From Methanobacterium_B sp963703015 (GTDB taxonomy: Archaea > Methanobacteriota > Methanobacteria > Methanobacteriales > Methanobacteriaceae), in the NCBI GenBank assembly GCA_963703015.1, contig OY969779.1, positions 2,294,001 to 2,358,000 of the forward strand: a stretch of 64,000 nucleotides of DNA. The letters are read 5' to 3'. Made by a program: the position numbers and the translations under genes. The notes under the pieces are model-generated. The model searched no databases. It had not been told where the DNA came from and was given only the letters and a program-made list of their open reading frames with translations. This document shows, in pieces, positions 42,954 to 54,545 of the stretch (its first letter is position 1; each line of letters opens with the position of its first letter).

Positions 42954-43376
42954 ATGAAAAAAGGAATGGATAGTAAAGCAGTAATAGATAAGATGCTAGA
43001 GGATACTTCAAAGACCATTGAAAGCATCAAAAATGATATTGAAAAAACAATAGTCGACTACACATTTGTTCCGGGTAAGGACATAATTGAAACAGATGAT
43101 TCAATAATTGTCCGTGTAGATCTTGCAGGAATAAAAAAAGAAAACATTGAGCTAAGTTTGACTGAAACTAAACTCCGGGTTAAAGCTGATTTTGAAGATG
43201 AGCTCATTGGTGATGTAAGAGGTAACAATCGACGTCCTACTTTAATTCGGAGAACTGTTAGATTCCCAAGGAAGGTTTGTCCAGATGAAGCAGAAGCTAA
43301 ATTTGACAATGGCCTATTAACAATTGAAGTTCCGAAATTAGAGAAAAAACAAAGCTTTACTGTTGACATCAAGTAA
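42954..43376 (+). CDS. Small heat shock protein, Hsp20 family
   Basis: A 140-residue ATP-independent chaperone that holds unfolding proteins. A short helical N-terminus (about residues 1-38) precedes the alpha-crystallin domain (about 45-138), with IVRVDLAGIKKENIELSL and the C-terminal FDNGLLTIEVPKLEKK, where GLLTI is the conserved A-x-x-x-n-G-x-L core. The ATG at 42954 is chosen for its GAGGCGA site; a TTG nine codons upstream also exists. A TATA-like TTTATAGT at about 42898-42905 would start transcription near 42930. Confidence 0.9.
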   Translation: MKKGMDSKAVIDKMLEDTSKTIESIKNDIEKTIVDYTFVPGKDIIETDDSIIVRVDLAGIKKENIELSLTETKLRVKADFEDELIGDVRGNNRRPTLIRRTVRFPRKVCPDEAEAKFDNGLLTIEVPKLEKKQSFTVDIK

Positions 43377-43492
43377 AACTTCAATTTTTATCGGATTATA
43401 TTCTTATTTTTTATTTTTTTTGTCTTAAAATTCTATACAGCTTTTTAAATAACCTTACAATCTTTTTGTAAAAAGTTTTTAGTTTATAGTTT

Positions 43493-44908
43493 TTACTCAT
43501 TATTTTTGCTGGTTAATATTTGTTCTTCACGTTTTTTTAGTCCCAATGTTAAGATGGTCATGATGATGGCTACAAAACCAATTACAATATATGCTGATTG
43601 ATATCCCTGAACACTGCTGCCTTGAGAAGCTATAACAGCACCTATTAATGCCCCTCCAATTAACTGCCCCACGCTTGAGTTAATATTTATAAGAGCCTGA
43701 CCAGCAGCTCTTTTACTAGCTGGACTTTCAGATAACATAATATACCTTAATGGAGAACCTAGTACACTACTTAAACCGATTCCAATGATTGCACCGGAAA
43801 TTATGAACATATAAAATGAACTGGCAAGGGCACTCAGCATGAAAAGGCCTACAACAAGAATGGAGGTGCCTACGAACATCACTTTTTTGGTTCCGTACTT
43901 ATCAAGCAGTTTACCTATGATGGGTGCACTTAATCCGAGTGTAACAACTAATGGAATTACCATTAAACTGGCCTGTGATGTGCTAAGTGCAAGTATGGTA
44001 ACTGCAAATGCTGGTAAAAACACTATTGCTGTTTGGTTTAAACCTGTTCCAAATGCTATGCTTGTTGCAATCTTAACTTCCCTACTTTTTATTAGGGCCA
44101 CCTCTAAAACAGGATCCTCTGCATTTTTTTCTATTTTCAAGAGCAGAGGCAGCAAGATCACAGCTAAGATAATGAATGGCCATGTAAATACAGATGATAA
44201 ACTTCCTAAAAAGTTAGTTGTATCGATTTGGTTTACTCCATATGCAAGTGAACTTACAAGAATGGTAAGAACGAGTGTTCCTTTGACATCGAAGCTTGTT
44301 TTTGTTTCTTTCCTAGTTTGTGGAAGAATTTTATATCCGAGCAAGATGACTATGAGTGCAATCGGTATGTTGATGATGAATAACCACTGCCATCCATAAT
44401 TTAATAACAGACCTCCAAGTATGGGTCCAAGCAGTCCAGATACTCCCCATACTGAACCAATTAATCCAAGTGCACTTCCTCTTTTTTCTTGAGGAAATGT
44501 GTCCCCTATAAATGCACTTGCAACGGGAAATATTCCCCCAGCACCAAAACCCTGAATTGCCCTTCCTATTAGCAGGGTTTCAAAAGAAGTTGAACTGACT
44601 GTAATGGCTGATCCAACTGCGAATAAAAAAACATCCAGTATGTATATGGTTTTTCTACCGTAGGTATCTGAAAGCTTGGCCATTAATGGAGTTCCAATCA
44701 TGAAGAATAGTATATAAATGGTGAATATCCATGAAACAAGCCTTTCATTTATGCCAAAAGCAGCTTTTATAGCTGGAAGAGCTGGACCAACTATACCTAT
44801 GTCCAGCGCCCCCATGAAAACCCCTACAAATAGTAGTGCTAAAATTTTATTTCTATCAGAGTCTTTCATAGTTTTATAGTTGCCATAAGAATTAATAAAT
44901 TTCACCAT
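43493..44908 (-). CDS. Major facilitator superfamily transporter, drug-export type
   Basis: A 471-residue membrane transporter with about 14 hydrophobic helices, resembling proton-driven multidrug exporters of the EmrB/QacA (DHA2) branch. LDIGIVGPALPAIKAAF in helix 1 and AKLSDTYGRKTIYI (the MFS motif A, GxxxDxxGR-like) in loop 2-3 are clear, as is GSVWGVSGLLGPILGGLL (antiporter motif C) in helix 5. The substrate cannot be told. Two starts are possible, 44908 or the ATG 13 codons later at 44869; neither has a strong ribosome-binding site. Confidence 0.85.
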   Translation of the reverse strand: MVKFINSYGNYKTMKDSDRNKILALLFVGVFMGALDIGIVGPALPAIKAAFGINERLVSWIFTIYILFFMIGTPLMAKLSDTYGRKTIYILDVFLFAVGSAITVSSTSFETLLIGRAIQGFGAGGIFPVASAFIGDTFPQEKRGSALGLIGSVWGVSGLLGPILGGLLLNYGWQWLFIINIPIALIVILLGYKILPQTRKETKTSFDVKGTLVLTILVSSLAYGVNQIDTTNFLGSLSSVFTWPFIILAVILLPLLLKIEKNAEDPVLEVALIKSREVKIATSIAFGTGLNQTAIVFLPAFAVTILALSTSQASLMVIPLVVTLGLSAPIIGKLLDKYGTKKVMFVGTSILVVGLFMLSALASSFYMFIISGAIIGIGLSSVLGSPLRYIMLSESPASKRAAGQALININSSVGQLIGGALIGAVIASQGSSVQGYQSAYIVIGFVAIIMTILTLGLKKREEQILTSKNNE

Positions 44909-45326
44909 AATGGTGCTTGAGGTTGTTTGAAAAATAGTACATTTAATACGTTTCAGTTGTATTTGGGGGTTTAAGTATTATTAAAATCAATATCGGAAGC
45001 TTTTTATATTAATTCCTACAAGGTATTTATTGATCACAACAATATGACTTATAGTATTACTATATTGGTTGAGATCAGTTTTTAGGTAATAATTAATTTG
45101 ACAGCCATATTCCTACTGCATTTAGATGTGGGGATCAAAAGCTAAAAACCAGCTGATCCCTACTGCAAAAACAAGTTTATATAGGGCAAATAAAATCATT
45201 TTTCGCTCAAATGTACCTAATCTGCCCTATATCTTATATTTTTTTTAGATATTAAATGCACTTTTTCTATATTGGGATCTTAAAATTCTAAGAAATTATA
45301 GAAAAAATAAATAATTTAAAGACTGT
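44909..45326. other. Intergenic region with two inverted repeats and a direct repeat
   Basis: About 420 bases between feoB and the exporter, both on the minus strand. CCTACTGCA is repeated at 45112-45120 and 45159-45167. GGGATCA (45131-45137) pairs with TGATCCC (45154-45160), with AGCT inside extending the stem. ATATAGGGCA (45179-45188) pairs perfectly with TGCCCTATAT (45223-45232). The structures could terminate feoB, regulate the exporter, or belong to a small RNA. Confidence 0.45.
45179..45232. repeat. 10-base perfect inverted repeat
   Basis: ATATAGGGCA and TGCCCTATAT, 34 bases apart, with a T-rich stretch following the right arm at about 45236-45249. It lies about 95 bases past the feoB stop on that gene's downstream side. 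Confidence 0.5.
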
Positions 45327-47339
45327 TCATAAAAACGGAAGGAACAGTCTGTAGGCCAATCCGCCCACAATCAATGCTGTTGTTATGTTTGCAAGTGCAA
45401 TAACTGTAGTTGCCTTTGCTCCAAATTCCTTGAGTAGTATGGTTAACGTTGCCAAGCATGGTAAGAACAACATACTCACAAGTGCAAGTATAACAAATTG
45501 TATTGGTGTTAGAACCGCTGCTAAGTTGGTACCGAATATTGCAACTAGCATAAGCAGTACAAATTCTTTCCTAACAGCTCCAAAGATTAACACTACTCCT
45601 GCAATTACAGGTAATCCTAACCAGAAGACGGTTATTGGTGCAAGTGCATTTGCTATTGGTGTAAGGTATCCTAATGCGTACAAAGCTTGAATTGCGGCAC
45701 TTCCAATTATATACACAGGAAACACAACGTATATCAATGATTTAGTTCGGGACCAGGTTTGTTTAGCTGCAACTGATATTGATGGCACTTTAAATGTGTG
45801 CATTTCCATGATGAGTCCTGATGCTTCACCTGGAACAACTTTGTAGGCCAATCTTCCCAACACAAACATCACGAGTAAGTCAATTCCATACAATGCAATG
45901 GCCCACCAGATATTCACGTAGACAGCAACCAATCCTAAAATCACTATAGTTCTTGCTGCACAAGGTGCAAATGTGATTGCAAATGCTGCTAAAAGCCTTT
46001 CACGTCTGGTTTCAAGTATTCTGGTACTTTCTATTGCAGGAACATTACAACCATAGCCCAAAATCATGGGTATGAGTGCCTTTCCATGAAGACCAATTTT
46101 ATGCATGGCACTGTCCATCATGAATGCAACCCTAGTTAGGATTCCAGAATTTTCAATCAGGCTTAACATCATATAAAATGGAATTACAAATGGAAGAACC
46201 AGGGTCACTCCTGCAACTATACCTCCAAATGCTCCATTCCACAAAATACTGGTTAAAGCACCTGTTGTTTGAGGATCCACTGGTTGGAAGAAGCTGAATG
46301 CATTTGAAAGTAGTCCTGATAGGAAATCACCCACCACAAATGTCCAGAGTAACAGTCCTCCGATTACTAGGGCAGATACTATGTATCCAAACACCCTGTG
46401 GGTCACTAATCTATCGAGCTTTTCAGCAAAGGTTATTTTTATCTTACTTTCTAGCTGTGCTCCAAATGCAAACTGGTTTGCTAGGAAATATCTTTCTGAA
46501 GCTATCACAGAAAATGATGGTTCGTTGTGTATCTCTTCAATTTCCCTTGCAAGGGCGTAGGCATGGTTTACAACCTCCCTTGATTGAGCTTCAACAAGTT
46601 TTCGAATCTCAGGATCATTTTCTAGTAGTTTAATTGCCACCCATCTAGCTGGATATCCCAGATCAAGATTTTTATCATCTATATCATCGGTGATCTTTTC
46701 TATTCTGTTTTCTACCTCAGCACCGTACTTGAGGGTGTGGGTGTCCCTAACAGTTTTTTGACTTGCAGTTTCAATGGCAGTTTCCATTAGTTCATGGAGT
46801 CCTTCACCCCTTATTGCTACTGTTGGAACAACTGGAACTCCCAAAGCCTTTGAAAGTTTATCTGTATCAATGATGATTCCCTTTTGTTTTGCTAGATCGA
46901 TCTGGTTGACACATACTATGAGAGGCACATTCATTTCCTTTAATTGGATGGTAAAGAACAAATTTCTCTCTAGTACTGATGCATCTACGACATTTATAAC
47001 TACATCAGGTTTTTCAAAGGCTATGTATTCCCTTGAAACAATTTCTTCCATGGAATATGTTGAGAATGAGTATATGCCTGGAAGATCTATAATTTCAATG
47101 CATTTCCCTTCAAAACCTAGCTTTCCAACGGCCCTTTCAACAGTTTTACCGGGCCAATTTCCTATGATCTGATTGGATCCTGTTAATTCGTTGAATACAA
47201 CGCTCTTTCCTACATTGGCATTTCCAGCCAAAGCAATGGTGTAATCAATTTTTTGAGGGGTATCTTCTTTGTTTTCTTGTTTTTTTGATCTTTTAAACCT
47301 TTTTGGTTTTGGGGATCTTTCTTCGGTGTCTCTGTTCAT
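45327..47339 (-). CDS. feoB: Ferrous iron transporter B
   Basis: A 670-residue Fe(II) uptake protein with an N-terminal G domain and a polytopic membrane part. A basic N-terminal tail of about 30 residues precedes the GTPase motifs: GNANVGKS (residues 39-46, G1), DLPG (G3) and VNQID (G4, NxxD with Gln). The membrane part shows two Gate-like repeats with GYGCNVPAI (the conserved Cys-containing motif) and VRKEFVLLML. No separate feoA is present, but the regulator 14 bases upstream ends in an FeoA-like domain. The operon is controlled by the operators at 48.1 kb. Confidence 0.94.
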   Translation of the reverse strand: MNRDTEERSPKPKRFKRSKKQENKEDTPQKIDYTIALAGNANVGKSVVFNELTGSNQIIGNWPGKTVERAVGKLGFEGKCIEIIDLPGIYSFSTYSMEEIVSREYIAFEKPDVVINVVDASVLERNLFFTIQLKEMNVPLIVCVNQIDLAKQKGIIIDTDKLSKALGVPVVPTVAIRGEGLHELMETAIETASQKTVRDTHTLKYGAEVENRIEKITDDIDDKNLDLGYPARWVAIKLLENDPEIRKLVEAQSREVVNHAYALAREIEEIHNEPSFSVIASERYFLANQFAFGAQLESKIKITFAEKLDRLVTHRVFGYIVSALVIGGLLLWTFVVGDFLSGLLSNAFSFFQPVDPQTTGALTSILWNGAFGGIVAGVTLVLPFVIPFYMMLSLIENSGILTRVAFMMDSAMHKIGLHGKALIPMILGYGCNVPAIESTRILETRRERLLAAFAITFAPCAARTIVILGLVAVYVNIWWAIALYGIDLLVMFVLGRLAYKVVPGEASGLIMEMHTFKVPSISVAAKQTWSRTKSLIYVVFPVYIIGSAAIQALYALGYLTPIANALAPITVFWLGLPVIAGVVLIFGAVRKEFVLLMLVAIFGTNLAAVLTPIQFVILALVSMLFLPCLATLTILLKEFGAKATTVIALANITTALIVGGLAYRLFLPFL

Positions 47340-47353
47340 ACAAATTCCTTCAA

Positions 47354-48079
47354 TTATTCCACTAGTTCAACAAAGACATTACAAGCTATGTCACGACCAA
47401 TTGCGAGTTTAGAACCCCTAATTGCTACTTCTACAGGTCCACTTAAAGGTGCTATTTTTATCACACTTATAAATGCACCTATGGTGATTCCCATATCCAG
47501 CAGTCTTCTTATGACTTTATAATCTCCACGAATGAAGGATACTTTGCCCTTTTGATGGTCTTTAAGATCCATTATTGGGATGAGATTCTCATTTCTTTTT
47601 CCAACTTCGTTCACTTCTTCTTCCCTACGTTTCATACATTCATCACATGATGTGAATTTAAGATCACAAGCAGGAATAACACTGTCTCCTGGACATTTGT
47701 CGGGATATTCCAGTACTTGGCACATAGCTCTTTCAGCTTCGTCTGAAAGTGAATGTTCCATTTCACATGCTTGATCATGCAGTAGGTTATCTTTGAGCTT
47801 TAATATATCATGTAAAAATCTTTCAAGCAACCTGTGCTTTCTAGTAACTTTTTGTGCGGCTTTTAATCCTTTATCTGTTAATTTGACTCCTTTGTATTGT
47901 GAATATTTCACATATTCCATATTATCAAGCTTTTTTAGCATTTCTGATACACTAGCTTGGGTTATTCCAAGATCTTTAGAGATTTTGGAGGTCTTTACAT
48001 CTTCGTCCTTTTGGCTTAGTTTGTAAATGGTCTCGAGATATTCCTCGATATTTGAACTTAACTTTTTATTCTCTGACAT
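47354..48079 (-). CDS. DtxR/MntR-family metal-dependent regulator with FeoA-like domain
   Basis: A 241-residue iron-sensing repressor. The N-terminal winged helix (about residues 8-72; KISKDLGITQASVSEMLKKL is the HTH) and dimerisation/metal domain (about 75-145; HRLLERFLHD, ACEMEHSLSDEAE with metal-binding Cys, Glu and His) are typical. Between them and the end is a Cys-rich stretch (KCPGDSVIPACDLKFTSCDEC). The C-terminal ~75 residues form an SH3-like FeoA domain. It starts the operon with feoB and most likely represses it and itself at the palindromes overlapping its promoter. Confidence 0.9.
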   Translation of the reverse strand: MSENKKLSSNIEEYLETIYKLSQKDEDVKTSKISKDLGITQASVSEMLKKLDNMEYVKYSQYKGVKLTDKGLKAAQKVTRKHRLLERFLHDILKLKDNLLHDQACEMEHSLSDEAERAMCQVLEYPDKCPGDSVIPACDLKFTSCDECMKRREEEVNEVGKRNENLIPIMDLKDHQKGKVSFIRGDYKVIRRLLDMGITIGAFISVIKIAPLSGPVEVAIRGSKLAIGRDIACNVFVELVE

Positions 48080-48094
48080 TTAGGTTCACCTAAA
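48079..48094. promoter_or_regulatory. DtxR-type operator 1, overlapping the start codon
   Basis: TTTAGGTTCACCTAAA, a 16-base inverted repeat (TTTAGGT/ACCTAAA around TC), ending at the first base of the regulator's start codon. With operator 2 it brackets the core promoter. The sequence resembles known iron-regulator sites of the DtxR type (TTAGGTTNNCCTAA). Confidence 0.75.
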
Positions 48095-48125
48095 CAATTC
48101 TATAATACACAATTCTACATCATTA

Positions 48126-48134
48126 CTTATAAAG
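48126..48134 (-). promoter_or_regulatory. TATA box of the regulator-feoB operon
   Basis: On the minus strand the sequence reads CTTTATAAG, immediately downstream of operator 2. Transcription about 25 bases further on would begin near 48100-48105, just before operator 1. Confidence 0.6.
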
Positions 48135-48150
48135 TTTAGGTTTACCTAAA
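48135..48150. promoter_or_regulatory. DtxR-type operator 2, over the BRE/TATA region
   Basis: TTTAGGTTTACCTAAA, identical to operator 1 except for the central base pair, 56 bases upstream of it. Binding would block TBP/TFB. Two near-identical perfect 7-base arms around one promoter make autoregulation very likely. Confidence 0.75.
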
Positions 48151-48465
48151 ATTTTGCAGAGGATTATTTTATTGATAAATTTGGAAATAATTTAATATTC
48201 CACAACAACTGGAATAAATCATTTAACTAATATTGATTCCAATAACCAAGTTGAACAAATCATTTAACCAATTTTTAAGAGTTAATATTAGATTCAGATT
48301 TATAACGACGTACTAAATGGAATTTGTAAACCTCAAAAATGGAATTTTAGGCAAGTAAATTATGCAACTCTAAAGAGTTGAAACTAAAAAAAAGATGATT
48401 ATAAAAGTTTTCAAGTTATATTAAGCTTATGGTACCAGATCCTACCTTGGATGATCTCTAAATCC
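48151..48465. other. Intergenic region upstream of the P-type ATPase
   Basis: Holds a direct repeat, AAATCATTTAACTAAT (48217-48232) and AAATCATTTAACCAAT (48258-48273), 41 bases apart, and a compact palindrome CAACTCTAAAGAGTTG (48365-48380). Either may control the ATPase gene. No coding frame is seen. Confidence 0.45.
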
Positions 48466-50907
<2,442 letters not shown>

Positions 50908-50970
50908 TAATGAAACTTGAAATGGACAAAAATAAATATTTAGAGAAGGTGGGTTTCAGTTTCTAAAAAT

Positions 50971-51405
50971 TTATAACATCCTATATATTGTGATGTGTGC
51001 TTTAACATTGTTTGTGACAAATCCAATGGATTTAACACCATTATCATATGTTACATTTCCCTCAAAACAGTTGGTTTTTAAATTTCCAAATTTATTTGTT
51101 TCAATAACATTGTTACCATAGCTTTCAGGTAGCTGTCCATTTACTCCCTCAATTTTAAGTGCATACTCTTTGATTTCTGCAATATTGTTGGTGTCTGATA
51201 GCTTCGTTACGTTTGTGATACTAACCTTCAGATCATAATCACTTGGTACTGTTATGTACTGGATTTGTATTCCATCTCCGCCTATATCTGCTTCTTTAAG
51301 AAATATTACAGGCCTATCTTCACTATGTAAAATTGAAGGAAGAATTATTAATAGTACTACACCAATCAGAACTATTCCTAAGCTTATTGAAATCTTTTTT
51401 TTCAT
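50971..51405 (-). CDS. Hypothetical membrane-anchored extracellular protein
   Basis: A 144-residue protein with a Lys-rich start and one hydrophobic helix (about residues 6-26), followed by an outer beta-rich domain of about 115 residues with a single Cys and two N-x-T/S sites. No family is recognised. It is alone on the minus strand between the P-type ATPase and UspA genes, convergent with the former. Confidence 0.55.
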   Translation of the reverse strand: MKKKISISLGIVLIGVVLLIILPSILHSEDRPVIFLKEADIGGDGIQIQYITVPSDYDLKVSITNVTKLSDTNNIAEIKEYALKIEGVNGQLPESYGNNVIETNKFGNLKTNCFEGNVTYDNGVKSIGFVTNNVKAHITIYRML

Positions 51406-51750
51406 ATTAAATTAACCTCGTTACTGTTAGGTTTGAATTTTGGACTTAACTTTGACTCCAACATAGAAAAATGCTTAATAGCTCATTTAAAAGTTTAAAT
51501 ATTTAAGTATTCTTGTTTTAAAATGTTGGTATATTATCAGATAAATTCTAGTTAACGGGGATATCATTCACCTATTTTACATTTAAATGCAATATTGCAG
51601 TTTAAACAGGTTAGGGTGTGCTTATCCAAGATGTAAGTCTGAATTATTTAATATCAAATGATATTGATAAGTATCACAAGGATTATTATACAATAAAGGA
51701 CAAAATAATAGTAGTCATGTCCAGAAATAAATTATGGAGGAAGTGTTTTT
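51406..51750. other. Divergent intergenic region before the second uspA
   Basis: About 345 bases without coding potential, containing an imperfect palindrome AATATCAAATGATATT near 51650-51665 in the leader of the UspA gene. It must hold promoters for both flanking genes. Confidence 0.35.
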
Positions 51751-52194
51751 ATGAAAAAGATATTGTTACCTACAGATGGTTCAGAGAATTCTGAGAAAGC
51801 TGGTGAATACGCTATATCTCTTGCAGATATTAGTGGTGCAGACATTGTAGTTTTAAATGTCATTGACACTTACTATTTAAATGCACTACCACAGAGAGAT
51901 CTGAGAAAAAGCCTGGAAGAAGAACTAAGGGCAGATGGAAAGAAGGCAGTGGAAAATTTCAAAGCCAAACTTGAAGAGAGTCAATGTGAAGGCTACTGTA
52001 AAAATATACAGTTCAGTGTTCTCATTAAGGAAGGAAAACCTTCAGAAGTAATTCTAAAAACCATTGATGAAGAAGGTATTGATCAAATAATAATGGGAAA
52101 ATCAGGTAAACACGGAATTGAAGAATTTCTACTGGGACAGACAACAGAGAGGGTTGTCAGAGAATCTAAAGTACCTGTAAATGTAATTTCTTAA
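51751..52194 (+). CDS. Universal stress protein, UspA family (second copy)
   Basis: A 147-residue Usp domain with the N-terminal LPTDGSENSEKAGEYA and the nucleotide-binding pattern MGKSGKHGIEEFLLGQTTERVV, which fits GxxG-x9-G with Gln-Thr in place of Ser/Thr. It differs clearly from the copy at 11.5 kb and has a Cys pair in the middle (SQCEGYCKN) absent there. A GGAGGAAG site precedes the ATG. Role in stress survival; ligand unknown. Confidence 0.88.
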   Translation: MKKILLPTDGSENSEKAGEYAISLADISGADIVVLNVIDTYYLNALPQRDLRKSLEEELRADGKKAVENFKAKLEESQCEGYCKNIQFSVLIKEGKPSEVILKTIDEEGIDQIIMGKSGKHGIEEFLLGQTTERVVRESKVPVNVIS

Positions 52195-52334
52195 ATTATT
52201 TATTTTAAAAATTTCACCATAATTTTTTTAAATTCTTTTTTTTTAGAAAAAACCACAGCACTATCCAAAAAATAACTCATCACAGGTAAATAAAAGACTT
52301 AATAAAAATAAAAAAGAATATTTAGACTGTTTTT

Positions 52335-53819
52335 TTATTTTCGAACTGAATTTTGGATTAATAATGCAACCAATAGTAGTATAGGCCATATTTCTAATCT
52401 TCCTATCCAGAAATCTATTATGAAAACGATCTTCACAACAAAAGGTGATGTGGCTGTTATCAGTCCTGAACCTAATCCTACATTACTCAGAGCTGATGCT
52501 ACTTCAAACAGGGTTTGTGAAACATTTGGATAATAGAACAGTACAATTATAACGCTTACAAAGTAAATTACAAGATAACTGAACACAAAAAGGCCTGTAA
52601 TTTTTATAAGTTTTTGATCAACTTTAACATCATTTACATGGTGTATTTTTTTTGATATCACTGCGCTTCCTGGGAGGATTAATGATTTAATTTCCCACCA
52701 CATACTTTTGAAAAGAATACCTATTCTTATCCATTTAATTCCTCCACCAGTTGAGCAAGCTCCGGCCCCCACTATCATGAGCAGGGTTAAAATAAATATT
52801 CCTAAACCTTCCCATTGGTTGGTTATATCTGATGGTGCGGCAGTTTGAAGCCCGGTGGTAGTAAGGGCAGACACCACCTGGAATACAGAGTATCTCAATG
52901 AGATGAGTATGTCATGACCGTAAACTGATGTGTTGAAGAGGAATATTGTACCAATAATTGTTCCTAGTATGAGAAGTGGCCATGATACCCATGTTTCTAT
53001 GTCTTTGAAGTATTCTCTCCAATTACCCTTGAGTACTGTGTAGTGCAGTGCAAAGTTGGTTGCACCTATTATCATGATGATCATGGCGACTATTTCTATC
53101 CAGATGCTATGATAAAAGCCTATGCTTGCATTTTGCATGGCAAATCCACCAGTTGAAAGGGCAGTGAAAGCATAAAATATAGAATCAAAAATGGGCATTC
53201 CAGCTATGATAAATAACAATATTGAAACTGCTGTGTATGCAAGGTAGATGTAGAGAATGATTCTTGTGGTATGTTTGATGCTCGGAACTAACCTTTCATC
53301 CCTACCCTCTGCTGAATACAGTCTCATTATACTCACGTTTGAAGAGGATAGTACAGTGAGTGCCATTACTATTATACCAATACCTCCCAACCACTGCATG
53401 AATCCTTTCCAGAAGTCCATGGTGTAGGATACAGTATCAAGGTTACTGTACATACTAAATCCTGTCGTTGTAAAACCTGACATTGCTTCGAAATAACCGT
53501 TTAAATAGCTTAGATCTCCTGATAAATAGAATGGAAAGGCAGCAATAGCAGATCCTATTAACCATATGAGGGTGGAAAATAGCATAGCAACTTTAAGTGA
53601 GATTTCCTTACCACTGGAAAAACATTTGTACAGCACCACTCCAAATGCAAGACTGATGATGGAGGAATAAATAAATGGAAGAATGTAATGTGGCTCATGA
53701 TAGATGAGTGCAACTAATATGGGAACTAACATCACAATACTCAGAAGAATACTGATGTATCCGGTGTAATGTAGGAGGGAGTAAATTTCTGATTTTCTAA
53801 GTTTGCTCATGGAATGCAT
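52335..53819 (-). CDS. trkH: Trk potassium uptake protein TrkH
   Basis: A 494-residue potassium channel subunit with four pore repeats. The selectivity-filter regions are seen as SGFTTTGFSMYS, ALSTGGFAMQ, ALTTTGLQTAAP and ALSNVGLGSGL, each with the central Gly, and GAGACSTGGGIKWIRIG is the gating loop in the third repeat. It transports K+ when bound to TrkA rings. It is the last gene of trkA-trkA-trkH, 50 bases after the second trkA. Confidence 0.93.
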   Translation of the reverse strand: MHSMSKLRKSEIYSLLHYTGYISILLSIVMLVPILVALIYHEPHYILPFIYSSIISLAFGVVLYKCFSSGKEISLKVAMLFSTLIWLIGSAIAAFPFYLSGDLSYLNGYFEAMSGFTTTGFSMYSNLDTVSYTMDFWKGFMQWLGGIGIIVMALTVLSSSNVSIMRLYSAEGRDERLVPSIKHTTRIILYIYLAYTAVSILLFIIAGMPIFDSIFYAFTALSTGGFAMQNASIGFYHSIWIEIVAMIIMIIGATNFALHYTVLKGNWREYFKDIETWVSWPLLILGTIIGTIFLFNTSVYGHDILISLRYSVFQVVSALTTTGLQTAAPSDITNQWEGLGIFILTLLMIVGAGACSTGGGIKWIRIGILFKSMWWEIKSLILPGSAVISKKIHHVNDVKVDQKLIKITGLFVFSYLVIYFVSVIIVLFYYPNVSQTLFEVASALSNVGLGSGLITATSPFVVKIVFIIDFWIGRLEIWPILLLVALLIQNSVRK

Positions 53820-53869
53820 GGATTCACCCTATTTATTTAATGATTGGTCTTAATATGGAATTCAGATTG

Positions 53870-54526
53870 CTATTTAATAAATTTTTTTACTACTGTCTTT
53901 ATGGAGGGAGTTTTTATTAGAATAGAAATTTTATCTCCTTCTTCAATTGTGATGTTGGGTTCAGGCATTATAATTTCATAATTTGGAGGTTTGTATATTG
54001 CACATATGACGTATTCCTTATTAGGGCTCATATCCCCAATTTTTTTGCCAATAATATTCTGGTTTTCAACGGGTATATCAATCAGTTCTGCATTGCCTTT
54101 ACCAAGTACTACCATGTCTGCAATTTTTGGCCTTATTATGAGTTTTTCTAGGTACGATGCAGCGGTGAGTTCTGGGCTTACTGTTGCATTTATTCCCACC
54201 TTGTGGAATGCATCTTCATGGGTAGGATCACTAATTCTTGCCATCAATTTTTTAGGTTTAAATTCCTTTACAAGGATACATGCAAGTAAGTTTGCCTCAT
54301 CATTACCTGTGGCTGCAACAAAAGCATCTGCATCTGAAACATTTGCTTCATCAAGAATTTTAAGATCAGTTCCATTTCCACAGATTAAAAGGGCATCTAA
54401 TTCGTTTGATGCATGGTTGCATAGTTCCGGATCCTTTTCAATCATCGTAACATCAAAACCTGCCTTTATAAGGGCATTTGCAAGGTTGATTCCTACTCTG
54501 CCTGCTCCCATTATTACAACGTACAA
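53870..54526 (-). CDS. trkA: Trk potassium uptake protein TrkA (second of two)
   Basis: A 218-residue cytoplasmic gating subunit with one RCK unit: a TrkA-N Rossmann domain (residues 1-~125, MGAGRVGINLANAL with GxGxxG, and Glu of IEKD binding NAD(H)) and a TrkA-C domain (~135-218). In bacteria one polypeptide holds two such units; here they are separate genes, so TrkH probably binds a hetero-ring or two alternative rings. The start is TTG with GGAGGG upstream. Confidence 0.92.
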   Translation of the reverse strand: MYVVIMGAGRVGINLANALIKAGFDVTMIEKDPELCNHASNELDALLICGNGTDLKILDEANVSDADAFVAATGNDEANLLACILVKEFKPKKLMARISDPTHEDAFHKVGINATVSPELTAASYLEKLIIRPKIADMVVLGKGNAELIDIPVENQNIIGKKIGDMSPNKEYVICAIYKPPNYEIIMPEPNITIEEGDKISILIKTPSIKTVVKKFIK

Positions 54527-54545
54527 AATTATTTCCCTCCAAACA

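Noticed and set aside
43839..44399. Long antisense open frame inside the exporter gene
   Set aside because: It lies wholly opposite the MFS gene, lacks a ribosome-binding site and reads like the shadow of a membrane protein.
48365..48390. CRISPR-like repeat (palindrome followed by GTTGAAACT)
   Set aside because: The GAAAC-like end resembles archaeal CRISPR repeats, but only one copy exists, with no spacers or cas genes nearby.
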